DNA of 64,000 bases from NCBI RefSeq assembly GCF_052324685.1, contig NC_135223.1, forward strand, positions 21,319,869 to 21,383,868, given 5' to 3'. Shown here piece by piece: positions 26,230-37,902 of this stretch. Each line of letters starts with the position of its first letter. The stretch's first letter is position 1. The translations under genes and the position numbers were made by a program. The notes under the pieces were generated by a model, which saw nothing but the letters and a program-made list of their open reading frames with translations, was not told the DNA's origin and ran no database searches. Source of the DNA: Brachyhypopomus gauderio. Its lineage: Eukaryota > Chordata > Actinopteri > Gymnotiformes > Hypopomidae.

Positions 26230-27526
26230 CCCAGTGCAATAAAAATCATTTCAAACAATGCATGCTAGAGTTTGTTACCCAGCAGTAGTGTAAATTTCAT
26301 AGCTGCAAGACCTATGGCAATTTATATATTCCACAAATAGATTTCAGTCTGCATTTGAAGACTTGTCTGGACAGTCAGCGGAAGTTCATTCCACTATCTG
26401 GGAGCCAGGACAGAGAAGAGTCTCCGTGCTTGTTGCCCCATAGGGCTCCGCCCCCCTCTGCTAACTGTCACTCCCTGTCGTCCTGTTCCATGTGCCAGTG
26501 TTTTTCCATGCCTGTTAGTCCCGCCTTCTTTTCGGTTACCATGGTTCCCCTTCTGTCTGTAACACCCCTGTCATCAGTGATCCCACCTGTGTTAGTTTCT
26601 ATGTATTTAAGCCATGCTGTATTTCACCTCCATGTTGGTCATTGTTCTCTGTTCATGTTTCCTGCTTTGTGTTGCTCCTTTGCACTCAGGTATTTTGGTT
26701 CAGGTCCCTCTCCCCTATTCTGGTATGTTTTGGTTATTCTTTGTTTCCTCCGCTAACCCATCCTCGTTCTAGGTTAAGTTATTTTGTTAGTCTCTCGTGG
26801 TATTTGTACCTCATTACTCCATTTTTGTAATTTTTTGAAAGGAACACAGCAGTGAAGAGACTTTGGAAGACTGAAGACTAGTAACATGAGAGGAACCTCT
26901 CAATATTTACTTGTCTGTTTTTAGCAGTTTTCCTATAGTCTGCATAGAGATTTCTCATTTTCATACTTATTTACATATTTACATATTTATATTTCTAAAT
27001 TGAAATTTTTCTTTTCACTATGTGAGTTTTTTTTCTTAGACCAAGACTTCCTTGGTGATATTTGAAACTAACGGAGAAACAGTGTGCTTTTAATGATCCT
27101 CTTCATTATTCCACTCCTAAGAGTATAGTCAACTTGCTTTACTACATTTCCACAATCCTCCTTTATTTTAAATCTTTTAAAGCAAGCATATTCTTCCTTA
27201 AGCCCCATTCACTGCATCTGAAACATTTTAAGAAAATCTGAGCATCAGACGGATCTTCAAAGATTTTGAATCATCCTAAATTCTCTTTACAATCAGAGTG
27301 AGATCAGGGAATACACAACATTCAAGACAACAGATCACAGCTTTAAATCACATCTCCTGCTTTAATGACATGTGGTACTGAAAAAACTGATTTGCTGCTT
27401 GAGTTCATAAAAAAAATCTGACTCTTGCTTTGAAATGATGATTTAGTACCAGAAGATTCAGGATGTCAAACGTGCCTATGTCTCCTTGTCTCCAAATTAC
27501 AGCAGCCTTGAAAAAGCTTGAATAAA
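26230..27526. other. Intergenic DNA with a CT-rich, repeat-like block
   Basis: The segment at about 26395-26840 is CT-rich and compositionally unlike its flanks. It is likely an interspersed repeat, but I could not find ends or a family. The rest is AT-rich. Confidence 0.35.
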
Positions 27527-27851
27527 TGGTACGGTGGACCCCTGGCGGCCACCGTCATCAGCAGCGACAGTATTCCATGATGTCCTGTTGTTGTGACATT
27601 GTATTCATCCCCCAGGTAGGCATGGCCCATTAGGGAACCTGACACCTGAGGGTCATTTGTCTATCTATATGTCTTGTCTTTGTACCAGTAGACTGCTGGT
27701 TATTGTATCCTTCTTTTGGAGTATGTTACGGGTTTTGCATTGGTGCACTTTATTCATTAAATCCTCCATTTTCCCTGAAACTACCGTGATTGCTTCTTTT
27801 CTTTTTTTTTATTTATTTATTATTTTTTTTTTGCACTCCCTCGCCCGTCAC
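27527..27851 (+). repeat. Interspersed repeat family A, copy 2
   Basis: It shares GTCCTGTTGTTGTG, CTGCTGGTTATTGTATCCTT, GGAGTATGTTACGGG, TTATTCATTAAATCCTCC and a terminal GCACTCC...GCCCGTCAC with the copy at 42.1 kb. An A/T-rich simple tract is expanded near its 3' end. It is noncoding. Confidence 0.72.
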
Positions 27852-28219
27852 ACTCCAAGACCCGGAGATCAGGGTCAGCTTTCTGAGAACACAAGTGAAC
27901 AATCCTGAAAGTACTCTTGGTGGCTCGTGTGTAATACCATAAACATTGTCTTAAATGGTGACTGTTCTAAAATGAGCTATTTATTTTGTTTCTTAAATGA
28001 TCATAGAACAAGGATATCCTTAGAAGGCTGTTGATGATTTGGAAAATTGTATTTGAGATATTGTGGAACATTGACACCTGAAAAATCAGTTAAATGTTTG
28101 TATCTTTGTGTAAAGGTACATGATGTTTGACTTGGCTAAACATGGCTTTATATTGATCTTTTTAAATAAAACTCCTTTTAAGTGATGGGCATAATGCAAT
28201 TTTATAAACATTTCTTAGT
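27852..28219. other. Intergenic DNA; no gene seen
   Basis: No gene or element was recognised in this stretch. Confidence 0.5.
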
Positions 28220-28722
28220 CAGTGGGGAACCGTCAGGGCCCTCTACGCCCTCTCAGAGGGCCTAAAATATTCTTAAAACATTATATATATAATTATCCAA
28301 TTTTATTTTATCTACTTACAGTTTTACAATCGACATCTAAACAATTACAAAAATATAAGCAAATAAATTATTCAACCGTGTCTATTCAATCTGTGTTGGA
28401 AGGTGAGGGGTTAAGTGGAAGCCTGTGAGCCTGTGTCTCCCCCTATCAGGATTGTGATGCCCGCTGTTTGTTTACAGAGGGCCTGGCCGTTATAATTCAG
28501 CGCAAAACCAGTTTCAAATGACAGTAAAACTGACCAATCATATCTTCCCTCTTAGTGGGCGGGCTTAACTGTATGATAATTTCCGCCCGCTGTGGCGACG
28601 CTAGCTGTCGTTAACCTACCGCCGCTAGCTAGTTTCGATTCGGCCCTTTGACGTCCTCATTTACATATTCCGCTTCCGAGAACCGAGAGGAAAAAAATTT
28701 CGGGGGGGGTGTAGCGGGCCCA
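28220..28722 (+). mobile_element. Possible hAT-like transposon 5' end, CpG-rich
   Basis: It begins CAGTGGGGAACCGTCAGGGC and runs into a short hairpin (GGGCCCTCTACGCCCTCTCAGAGGGCC). It then enters a CpG-rich, promoter-like stretch at 28550-28720. The CAGTGG start is hAT-like. The opposite end and a target duplication were not found, so this may be a one-ended relic. A host CpG island is the alternative. Confidence 0.45.
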
Positions 28723-29800
28723 GGTTTAATGGTCACGGTTTGCTACTGCTTAAAGTACTCTGGGATGAGTTTGGTGAAGCACTTAAGAGCATGCCATGTA
28801 CATTTCCACCTATCCGCAAACTAGCACATCAAAACATCAAATGTGAGCACATCAAATTACATGCTCACAACACCTTTATTCAAAGATGAAGGTCTCCATA
28901 GTCATTTTATAGATATTTGCATAGAAAATTTAAACTTTATAAAACCTATTGTTCACTTTGAGGACAGGTTTATATATTTGAATACTATTTGTGGTATAGG
29001 GAATACCTGCAACTTCATTGTGCAACAGGTTACTGGTATTGTTCAGTCACATTATACTGACCACCACCACAGGGGAAATATCTGAATAAGCTGATTTGGA
29101 AGGCCTGGCCCATCAGAGTATTGACCAAGTATACTTTGGTAGAGAAGAGGATGGTGACAAAGTAACAGAAATTTTTTAATAAATCTGCCTCTCTATAATT
29201 AATTCTCCAGGAACACCTATGAGAGAGACTACAATAAATGTTCTATGTTACCTGCAGCCTCTCCATGTAATATAGAATTTGTGCACCCTCCACATACATA
29301 TCCCCAATTTAAGCATGAGGTAAAGGCAGCATGCCTACATGGTCTTGGAGACACTAGGGAGTAGGTCGTTTTAGTCTCTTATCTGGCGGAGAGTTTGAAT
29401 TCTTTTTCAGGACAAAGGGGAAAACATCTAAAATGAACATCATACTTTGGCTTGTAGATTTTGACTGAAGGAGCATACCAGGAGATTTGCCAATTGTTTT
29501 GCACCTGTGGTGAAAAGGCTAACAATGACCCACTGCAGTGGAAATAATAAAGCTGTTTTTTTAGTCTTATTGCCCATGTGCTTTGGCTTTAAACAACTGA
29601 GCAGACAGACGCTATCAATCACCAAGTCTATGATGCCAGTCTTGGGCGTATAACACAGTGTGGTGAAAGTGAAGTTTAATCTAGAAACAGTCTACATAGT
29701 CTAAAAACATTATTATTATGAACAAATGAGCCCAAGATTTTACAACCTACATGCCAAAGTCCCCAATGAATTAACACCTAGAGTGTTAATTAATGGTTTT
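28723..29800. other. Intergenic DNA; no gene seen
   Basis: No recognisable exon or element was found. Confidence 0.5.
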
Positions 29801-30110
29801 ATTTGTGTCCAGATGAATTTGTCACAGTGCAAGGGAGGGGACGCCCACAGAGGAGTAACAGAGAACATTTATTTACATGCAAACATCACAACACCACAAC
29901 ATTAACAAAGAACGACAACAGAGGGCAAAACACCACGGTTTAAGTACACACATTGATGAAGGGGAACCGACACAGGTAACACAGAAGGCAAACTAACAAG
30001 GGATGTGGCAACAATGACAACATCAACACAATAACATATATGAACATAGTACACCGTACCAATCAAGCCCGAGGACCAAACTAGCATAAATGTCATGTGA
30101 GACCCCTCTG

Positions 30111-30557
30111 GGTCTGCTCTGTTGAGTGAGTGGTAGAGAGGCAGATCTCTGTAGGTCTGCTCTGTTGAGTGAGTGGTAGAGAGGCAGATCCCTGTAGGTC
30201 TGCTCTGTTGAGTGAGTGGTAGAGAGGCAGATCCCTGTAGGTCTGCTTTATTGAATGAGTGGTAGAGAGGCATATCCCTGTAGGTCTGCTCTGTTGAATG
30301 AGTGGTAAAGAGGCAGATCCCTGTAGGTCTGCTCTGTTGAGAGTGGTAAAGAGGCAGATCCCTGTAGGTCTGCTCTGTTGAGTGAGTGGTAGAGAGGCAG
30401 ATCTCTGTAGGTCTGCTCTGTTGAGTGAGTGGTAGAGAGGCAGATCCCTGTAGGTCTGCTCTGTTGAGTGAGTGGTAGAGAGGCAGATCCCTGTAGGTCT
30501 GCTCTGTTGAGTGAGTGGTAGAGAGGCAGATCCCTGTAGGTCTGCTCTGTTGAGTGA
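30111..30557. repeat. 43-bp minisatellite, about 10.5 copies
   Basis: The unit begins GGTCTGCTCTGTTGAGTGAG and ends CAGATCCCTGTA. One copy is shortened (GTTGAGAGTGG, near 30335-30345). A few copies carry TTTATTGAATG, GGTAAAG or GATCTCT variants. Because 43 is one more than a multiple of three, the minus-strand frame rotates each unit. None of the rotations has a stop, which gives long repetitive open frames that are not genes. The tract sits inside a longer repeat-like segment (about 29810-30600). Confidence 0.95.
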
Positions 30558-30697
30558 GTGAGAGGCAGAGCAGCACAATTCAGGATGGCATGAAGTTAAA
30601 GACCTCTACATACGCAGTGATGTTAAGGACCAATCACTAATCTGTATTTTTTGCTTCTCCTTTAGTTTGATCATCAAATATATTAAAAGTTAGGTGT

Positions 30698-31312
30698 TGT
30701 AACGTTTTCGACGGGCAGGCATGACGCAATTGCAGAATATATAAGGGTTTTAATAAAAGAGGTTACCAAACACGACAAAGACACGGAGGGTAGAGGAACT
30801 ATGCTAAACAACAGGGAGAGGTTAACGTAAGATGATACCAAACAAGAGTCATACAAGCATACGAGGGGAACATACCACAAGAGCATTAACTGATAACTAA
30901 ACAAACAACGAAGTACAAGCTACCAAAGACTAGGGATATACACAAAGCAAACATAAACGCCAAACATAGGGAAAACCAAACTAGCGAAGGCTAAGAATGA
31001 AACAGGGAGGGAGAACAAGGACAATAACATGAACAGCCTATGAAACAGGGCAAAGGAGAAATTAGGAACTACACACAAGGACAACAGCATGAACAATCTA
31101 AGGCAACACCGGGGAACAGCAAGGACTCACGTACAGGGAATGACCGACAAGGGAATGAAACACTCGGGGTTCTTTATACACAGAGACAAGACAGTGAAAC
31201 GAGACTCAGGTGTGTGGGCACTAACGAGGGGGGCGTGACAGACAGAGGGAGGAACGAATGGGAGCGGGGAGCTAGGCGGGACCAGGAAGGAGGGAGGGGC
31301 TGGACGTGACAG
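30698..31312. repeat. Interspersed repeat with GTAACG/CGTGAC ends
   Basis: A compositionally distinct, A-rich/ACAA-rich block begins TTGTAACGTTTTCGACGGGC and ends GGGGCTGGACGTGACAGG. The last bases reverse-complement to CCTGTCACG, similar to the TGTCACG start of family A at 42.1 kb. The centre repeats motifs such as GGACAATAACATGAACA and GGACAACAGCATGAACA. There is no protein. It is probably a nonautonomous DNA element. Confidence 0.5.
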
Positions 31313-33827
31313 GTGTCTTGTTTTTTCACCTTCATGACCTGATTATGCACAACTGATTTGCAATCCTCCAGGGGAAAATGTGATACACATGTGAGTTATT
31401 AGTGCATCCATGTACATTTTAATACCATGAGTCATTTCACAAATATGAAAAAGAAACATTTTCTATAGTTGGTGAGGTAGGTGACATATTACCGGTAAAT
31501 ATACACATGCATAGGCAAACCTGATCTGAGTAAAAAATCTAAAATGTGAACAGTGTGGCTTTTAATGTGAATGTAGTCTTAGATTCCATATATGAACTAT
31601 GTGGACTGAAGCAGTCATTTTGTGTCTTGAAACTTTAACAGTGTTTGCATATTACTTCAAAATGCTTAATTTCCATGACAGCATCCCTTTAAGGACATTT
31701 TATATTTAGGCAAGATTGGTGTCAAAGTGGAACATAGTCAAAACTGTAACAGGGTCAGATCCAGATGGTGTGACTCATGTGTTCTCCTTTTGCAGGGCTG
31801 TGTGTGTCAGGATACACGCTATGCCTGAGAGATTGTGGCTTCTGATTTGCGGCTCTACAGTAATAAAATATGACTGCTGATGAAGAAGATAAAGCTCACT
31901 ATTAATACTAGTGTTATTTTAGATCTTTGTGAATTCAGAGAAAGATGAGTCACCTAGAATCAGTGTTCATCTGATTCATAAAATCACATTACCATGCCTA
32001 ATTAACAAAAAGCCAATATAACATGTTAGGATTGCAAACACTGTTGTGAAGGTACTACAAAACAAACATTGTAAAATAATCTCTTCAGTCTGTCTGAACC
32101 AGGAACAGATGTAAAATCTGGCTGATGAATTGAAACCATGTGAAACAACTCTCTCAGTCTTGCACTAATAAATATACCTTTCAGCACATTAAGTATGAGT
32201 TAGGCTATGAAAAGCAGCAAAAAGGTTGACAAAACTGTATATTTTATTAAATTGTCCATAAATTTATTCAGAAGGTGAAATAAATGTGATCTAGTGGATC
32301 TAGGTTCAGATTTCTAAAGAACCAGATAACCTCCATTAAATTTCTTGTTCCGTGAATATGCTCGTGATGAATAAGACACGTCCCTCATATCACTGCTTTT
32401 TGATCAGTGAAGCACCAGACCCAGAAGCTATGAGCACTCAATAAACGGACAAGGAGGTTTCAATTGTAACATTCAGTTTGGAGTTTTATATATATTTATA
32501 AACTCCATACATATATATACACACACCTAGATGTACCTCAGTCACTACTGGGAGTTTAAGTCTGAGTTCATCTCTTGGCAAGTAGCTCCCAGTCCAAACA
32601 TTGAGTTCATCCACAATAATGTTCCAGAAGGACTCTGCTAGCACTAAATATTTTATTACTTGGCTACAAAAGTATCCAAACATGGTAATTATGTCCTTGG
32701 TTTGGAAGATTAGACCAAAAACAGTAGTTTCTCATTTGTGATGTTTTGAAACTAGATGGTTCAGATTTCTAATGTATTTAACATAGGTAATTATGGCAAA
32801 ATGAAGATATCACAATAATTTGACGACCTGATAACAAAATACTCCCATTATCCTTTATGTGTTCATTAAACAGACCATCACATTTCATAGGTCAGCCAAA
32901 TCATACTGCCATTTATTATAAAATAATACTCATGCCATTTACTTTGTTTTAGTCTAAAACCAGACATGAGTCCTCCCGTAACTTTTACTATATCAGATGT
33001 CCTGGGATGAACTTTGCAGAACATTCTTTTAGTAGTTACTTAGAAGAATGTAGTTAGGCACACTGAGATCTGACCACTCCCCATCCCCACGCCCCAGTCA
33101 ATATCACATAACTGTCACATGATTGAACCATTAAGACAACAAGATTAGTTAAGCCTGAATGTGTTTTGTGTCTTCAGGGCAAGGCAAAAAAAAAATACAA
33201 AAATTATATAAATCAATAAGTGTTCTTACCTATTATACTGTGAGTATTTAAGTATAGGATTAAAGATTTCAGTAAAATCTAGTTAGTTTAACCAGTGCAG
33301 TAAGTCAAAGCGGCTCTGTAAGCTTAAGTGCACACAGCAACACAGTGCAGCTCATTTAGAAGGTGCATTCTTGGCTCATGTTTAGTAAGATTCCGATTCA
33401 CAGGTGTGTAAAACAGCTGCTACTGCAGCTAAAGGGCCATAAAGACTCTCTGACTGCAGGCTTTCATACACAGACACATCAGCTGGTATTCAGGGTATAC
33501 AGAGTCAAGCAGAATGTAGTAGTTTTGGCATTCTGGTAGGTTATTTTCATCTTTTTCAGACTATAGGTTATCTCAGTGCTCAACCAATGGAATTTGTATG
33601 TTTTTTTTTTCAATTGTCAGCAAATGTCAATTGTCTGATGGCAGCATTTTATACAAAAGCATTTGATCTAGTCTAAGCAAGTTTGCCCTGGAAAGGGGAA
33701 CTGAACCCATACTCTAATATTTGACAAGACACCAATGCTTTTAATCAAAATGTAGTGCTACAGAGCAAAGCCTTAAATTTCTACCTACCTAAAGATAGTT
33801 AGAAAGAATGAAACACAAGCAATGTAA
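31313..33827. other. Intergenic DNA; no gene seen
   Basis: AT-rich sequence. No gene, RNA or clear element was recognised. Confidence 0.5.
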
Positions 33828-33935
33828 GTCATGGTCTGGTGGTTAGTCTTGTGACCGGAGGGTTGTGGGTTTGATTCCCAGGCCTGAGGCCATGACTGAA
33901 GTACCCTTGAGCAAGGCACTTAACCCCAACTTTGT
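33828..33935 (+). mobile_element. tRNA-derived SINE head (truncated)
   Basis: An A-box-like TGGTCTGGTGGTTAG and a B-box-like GGGTTTGATTCC are followed by the conserved CATGACTGAAGTACCCTTGA and AAGGCACTTAACCCCAAC. It matches the SINE at 36.0 kb but lacks that copy's 3' tail. The tRNA-like head is degenerate and should not be called as a tRNA gene. Confidence 0.8.
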
Positions 33936-34161
33936 TAGAGTTAAGAACTAAGATTTCCCAATATGTTATCATGACAGATGTCAAGATGCTTTAATGCTAT
34001 ACTTAAAAGTCTTGTTTTAATCTTTAGAAAAGAATGGTGTATTTGCACCCTACTGATACTCTCAAGTAATTCTGCAATTTTGTCATTTTTGATATGTCTG
34101 AAATGTGTTAATTTTTTCATCAAGTAGTGTTGATGTGGCAGATAAGTCTCTCCATATTGAA

Positions 34162-34493
34162 CAACACAGATTAGTGTTATCCTTGCATTATGTATATAGC
34201 TGAGTATTGAAAATACTAATAATCAGAGGTATCAATTCCAGGTTCAGAAAGTAAAAGTCCTCACCTGGATTTTGCTCAAGCTTGCTAGATTTTCTAATTA
34301 GTGCAATCCAGGTAAAATTAGTGGAATCAACACAGATTAGTGTTATCCTTGCATTATGTATATAGCTGAGTATTGAAAATACTAATAATCAGAGGTATCA
34401 ATTCCAGGTTCAGAAAGTAAAAGTCCTCACCTGGATTTTGCTCAAGCTTGCTAGATTTTCTAATTAGTGCAATCCAGGTAAAATTAGTGGAAT
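34162..34493 (+). repeat. Exact 166-bp tandem duplication covering a MITE end
   Basis: Units 34162-34327 and 34328-34493 look identical by eye, and a third partial unit begins CAACACA at 34494. Each holds about 62 bp of left flank, the target-site word CTAATAAT and the left part of a family B hAT MITE. The duplication must therefore postdate insertion. Confidence 0.93.
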
Positions 34494-34567
34494 CAACACA
34501 ATCCAGAAAGCCAGAGCAAAATCCTGGTGAGGACTTTTACTTTCTGAACCTGGAATTGACACCTCTG
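34390..34567. mobile_element. Palindromic hAT-type MITE, 178 bp (family B, copy 2)
   Basis: The left end is CAGAGGTATCAATTCCAGG. The right end, reverse-complemented, is CAGAGGTGTCAATTCCAGG. The arms continue through TTCAGAAAGTAAAAGTCCTC. CTAATAAT flanks both sides (34382-34389 and 34568-34575), an exact 8-bp duplication. A truncated extra copy of the left end, with the same flank, lies at 34224-34327 owing to the tandem duplication. Confidence 0.92.
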
Positions 34568-34575
34568 CTAATAAT

Positions 34576-35819
34576 ACTAATATTGGCAGTGATGTGGCAT
34601 TGAAGAACCCTAGATAACAGCCTGAAATCTTTCATCACCATGGACACCTAAAGCAATGATCTGCAACTCCAGTCTTGAATAACTACAAGAATTCATGGCT
34701 GACCTGATTGAAGTGAAGAAGGGCTTGATTCCAGGACAGACATCCCTGTTCATAGACATGATAAAAAGCCCTTTCAGGCTTGATTGACTTTCAGAGCTGG
34801 TTCATGGCTAACCTTTCACACTTGGAATTCGGGGGGGCTCTATAATTAAGGTGTGTTTTTATTGTTAAAAGAGAGCACAAAGCATTTTAAAAGCATAAAA
34901 ATCTTTTAAAGCATAAAAATGTTTTCAATTATGAACATTGGAGCAATTTCTAGTTGTACAAATGTCCCATATCAAGAGCTGTTTAACCTAAAAGCCAAGG
35001 CATGGCAAAATCTACTTGAACAAATATGCTAGAAGGTTTGTGCATATTTTAGGAAAAAAATACATGCAAAAAGGTAACCCTGTAACGCTTTAAAAAGTCT
35101 TTTAAGGTTTTTAGCTTACTGCTTTTGCTGAGACGTAGATGTGTTAAGAGTTTCGCACAGAAAGCACTTGAGCAGACCAGGGCTGAATGACCTCTGTTAC
35201 ACCAAAAGAGGGCCTGAATTTATGGAGGGAAGTGAGGCAGGACAGGTTTGGCTGTGCTGATGCGTGTGCAGATGCGTGCCCAGTTAGAAAACACTATTAT
35301 TCAGCATGGGTCATTCATCACATGGACGCATAAGGGGACCTCACTCTAATTTACAGGTCCTGAGACTTGCATCTGAGGGAATATTGTGGTTGGCTGAGAA
35401 TGTCATTGCAACCTCTGCGTTGGACGTTAATCGCTTTGGACATGTTCTCAGGAACATGTTTGAAGATGTAATAAAGAGATAACAATATGCAATGAACAAA
35501 AAAAGCTAGATAACAATGTTCACTTTAATTCCCTGCAAGATTTTTATGGAGGAATCATTCATTCATGTGATCACCAAAAAAGAAAAAGAGGTAAGAGTGT
35601 GTAATGAAGAGTCGTAAACAAAAATGTCTATCTAGTAAATCTAATAACATGTACGCTGTCTTTCAATATACAGTGTCTTTTACTTCACCTTATTTCAGAT
35701 TTTTTAAATGTAGTACTCATTAAAACTAAACTCTTCTAAAAAGTCTTTAATGAGAGGAAAATCACTGTATTAATATGTATGATATTAGTGGTGGACATCA
35801 ACTCATCTATGAGGAATAG
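34576..35819. other. Intergenic DNA; no gene seen
   Basis: No coding, RNA or element signal was recognised here. Confidence 0.5.
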
Positions 35820-36165
35820 TTCTACACTATTTATCCTCCCTCTCTATCTACCTATACTATCTATCCACATTATCTATCCACCCAATCCATACACACTATC
35901 TACCCTATCTACATTTTATGGCATTTGGCAGACGCCCTTATCCAGAGCAACTTACATTTGTATCTCTTTTTTTTTATACAAGTGAGCAGTTGAGGGTTAA
36001 GGGCCTTGCTCAGGGGCACCTCAGTCATAGCCTCAGGTCTGGGGATCGAACCCACAACCCTCCGGTCACAAGACCAGCTCCCTAACCACCAGTCCATGAC
36101 TGCCCATGACTATCTACCTACACTATCTATCCTCTATATCTATCTATCCTATCTATCCACACTGT
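35820..36165. repeat. Degenerate CTAT/CTATC microsatellite split by a SINE
   Basis: CTATCTAC, CTATCTATCC and related tetramers occur on both sides of the SINE (about 35835-35912 and 36110-36165). The SINE therefore landed inside a pre-existing tetranucleotide tract. Confidence 0.8.
35913..36109 (-). mobile_element. Full-length tRNA-derived SINE, antisense
   Basis: Read on the minus strand it has an A-box-like TGGACTGGTGGTTAGGG and a perfect B box GGTTCGATCCC. Next come the conserved TGACTGAGGTGCCCCTGAGC and GGCCCTTAACCCTCAACTGC. The tail is GTAAGTTGCTCTGGATAAGG followed by GCGTCTGCCAAATGCCATAA. This plan is typical of teleost tRNA-derived SINEs whose tail resembles a partner LINE. CTATCTAC occurs at both borders and may be a target duplication, but the surrounding CTAT repeat makes that ambiguous. 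Confidence 0.88.
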
Positions 36166-37800
36166 CTCCTTTTCCTTCAATTCTTTTGGGTCACAATCAC
36201 TTAGTAGAGCGTGGCAGAAAAGGAATATGAGGATTTGCATGATTTTAAATGGCAGCTGTCCTGAATTGCTTTTCTCAGTAACATTTGATTATGTATAATA
36301 CAGCACTGTTTCTTTCTTGCTAGTGCCATGATCAAATTGTTCTGAGTCATTTCAGAGCATCCGGTCCTCTGTCTCTCTGCCAGCGAAATTTGGACGTCTA
36401 CTCTTCTGCCATATAAATGATTGATTTTGCATATTTCTGCAGACAATTGGCACAGCAACATCCAGGCAGGGGTTGTTTATGATGTTTTACATTAAAAATC
36501 AGATCTCTTGCCAGCCCTAACTAGTAGCATTATAAATTTAACTAATTCTTAAATGCAATGGACACCAAAAAATATCTCCAAACATACAAACATCAGTTCA
36601 ACTGAGGTAGCATTGAAATTATATTTAAATCTCCCCCATATGTACATCTCTAAATAGCTCCACATTCTTGTGTTTGAAGAAATTATTACACTGTTTAAAC
36701 TAAGACTACACTAACTAAACTAACTACCACTATGACATTTCAGCTGATGCTTCTTCTGTGTTTCTTTAAATCTGACACATCTAGACAAGAAAGGGCAAGA
36801 AGAGAATAGCCACTGCAAAGACGTGCTAAAACGGAGGGGGGGGGGGGGTGAGAGAGGGAGAAATAACACCATCCATAATGCTCTTGTTTGATCAGCTGTG
36901 ATCATAGCCTCCAGGAGAAAGGAGCCGGGGCGAGAACTGGATGAGACGAAACGGAGGCTTCTGCGTTTTACGACCACCTTGGCTGGAGTCATCACAGAAA
37001 AGCAGCAGCATCTTGAGTCAAAGGACTGTGACAACACTAAGTAAACACGTCCCCGGGCAATGTGCAGGACAGCCATTTAAACAGACTTTACTGGCCACTA
37101 TTCTGACTGAGGTCAGTTCAGGTCTGATATAAAGACTTGTTTCTGGTGAGGTTGGATAGATACACTCAGCAGCAGACAGCTGGTGATTATCCATAGATAA
37201 CAGTAGTGTAGACATACACTGTATGCCCTGGAAACATAGTACTAATCCATCATAGTTAATGAATATAACTAAGCAAAGCTATGAGCATGAACATAGTGCT
37301 GGATGCACACTGATACTTTAGAGCAAAGGCGAAACCAAAACCCAAAAAAACAAAAATATCTTATCTTATAGATCAGCCTTACCAAGGGCATTTTTATAAC
37401 TTGCTGTTAAAAGTTTCAAAACTTACCACAGAGCAGCAGATTTTGTTTTTTGGTTATTTTTTTACCATGTTGTAAAGTGCCTTTCAAAAACATAACTCAT
37501 GATTGTGAGAAATCTTAAAACATGGCAACCTAGACTACTAAAAATATTCATGCAAAAACATTAATATAATTAAAAGTAACAAAAAAATGTTTGTGGGTTG
37601 ACCAAAAGCTTCTTTGAAGATCACAAAAACATCTTTCAGCATGAAAACTACAAACACACAAAAATGTTTTTTTTTTTTTTTTTACTCACGTCACCAAATA
37701 AATATTCACTGCCATAAAAACACCCTTAAACGTATATTTCAGATTACCACAGATTGATTTTTGTGGGGTGTAATGAAAATCTAGGATAGCATGACACATA
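36166..37800. other. Intergenic DNA; no gene seen
   Basis: It holds a G-run at about 36837-36849 and a T-run at 37667-37683. No gene was recognised. Confidence 0.5.
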
Positions 37801-37902
37801 CTGTTCAGCTGTCATACTGTTCAGCTGTCATACTGTTCAGTTGTCATACTGTTCAGTTGTCATACTGTTCAGCTTTCATACTGTTCAGTTGTCATACTGT
37901 TC
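37801..37902. repeat. 16-bp tandem repeat, about 6.4 copies
   Basis: The unit is CTGTTCAGCTGTCATA, with CT-to-TT and CTGT-to-CTTT variants. Copies start at 37801, 37817, 37833, 37849, 37865 and 37881, with a partial at 37897. Confidence 0.95.

Noticed and set aside
25968..26268. Overlapping frames on both strands with nearly the same peptide (WVSRNVRSAKYF)
   Set aside because: The identity comes from the palindrome at 26127-26229, not from a gene.
26355..26830. 133-codon and 62-codon Ser/Leu/Cys-rich frames
   Set aside because: They reflect CT-rich repeat-like DNA; overlapping frames on one strand have similar composition and no recognisable family.
29902..30578. Two long minus-strand open frames (224 and 161 codons) with repeating LPLTQQSRPTG-like units
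   Set aside because: They are the 43-bp minisatellite read in rotating frames. There is no domain, and the frames overlap each other on the same strand.
33828..33930. tRNA-like A and B boxes
   Set aside because: The sequence continues into a SINE body shared with 36.0 kb, and the cloverleaf is degenerate, so it is not a tRNA gene.
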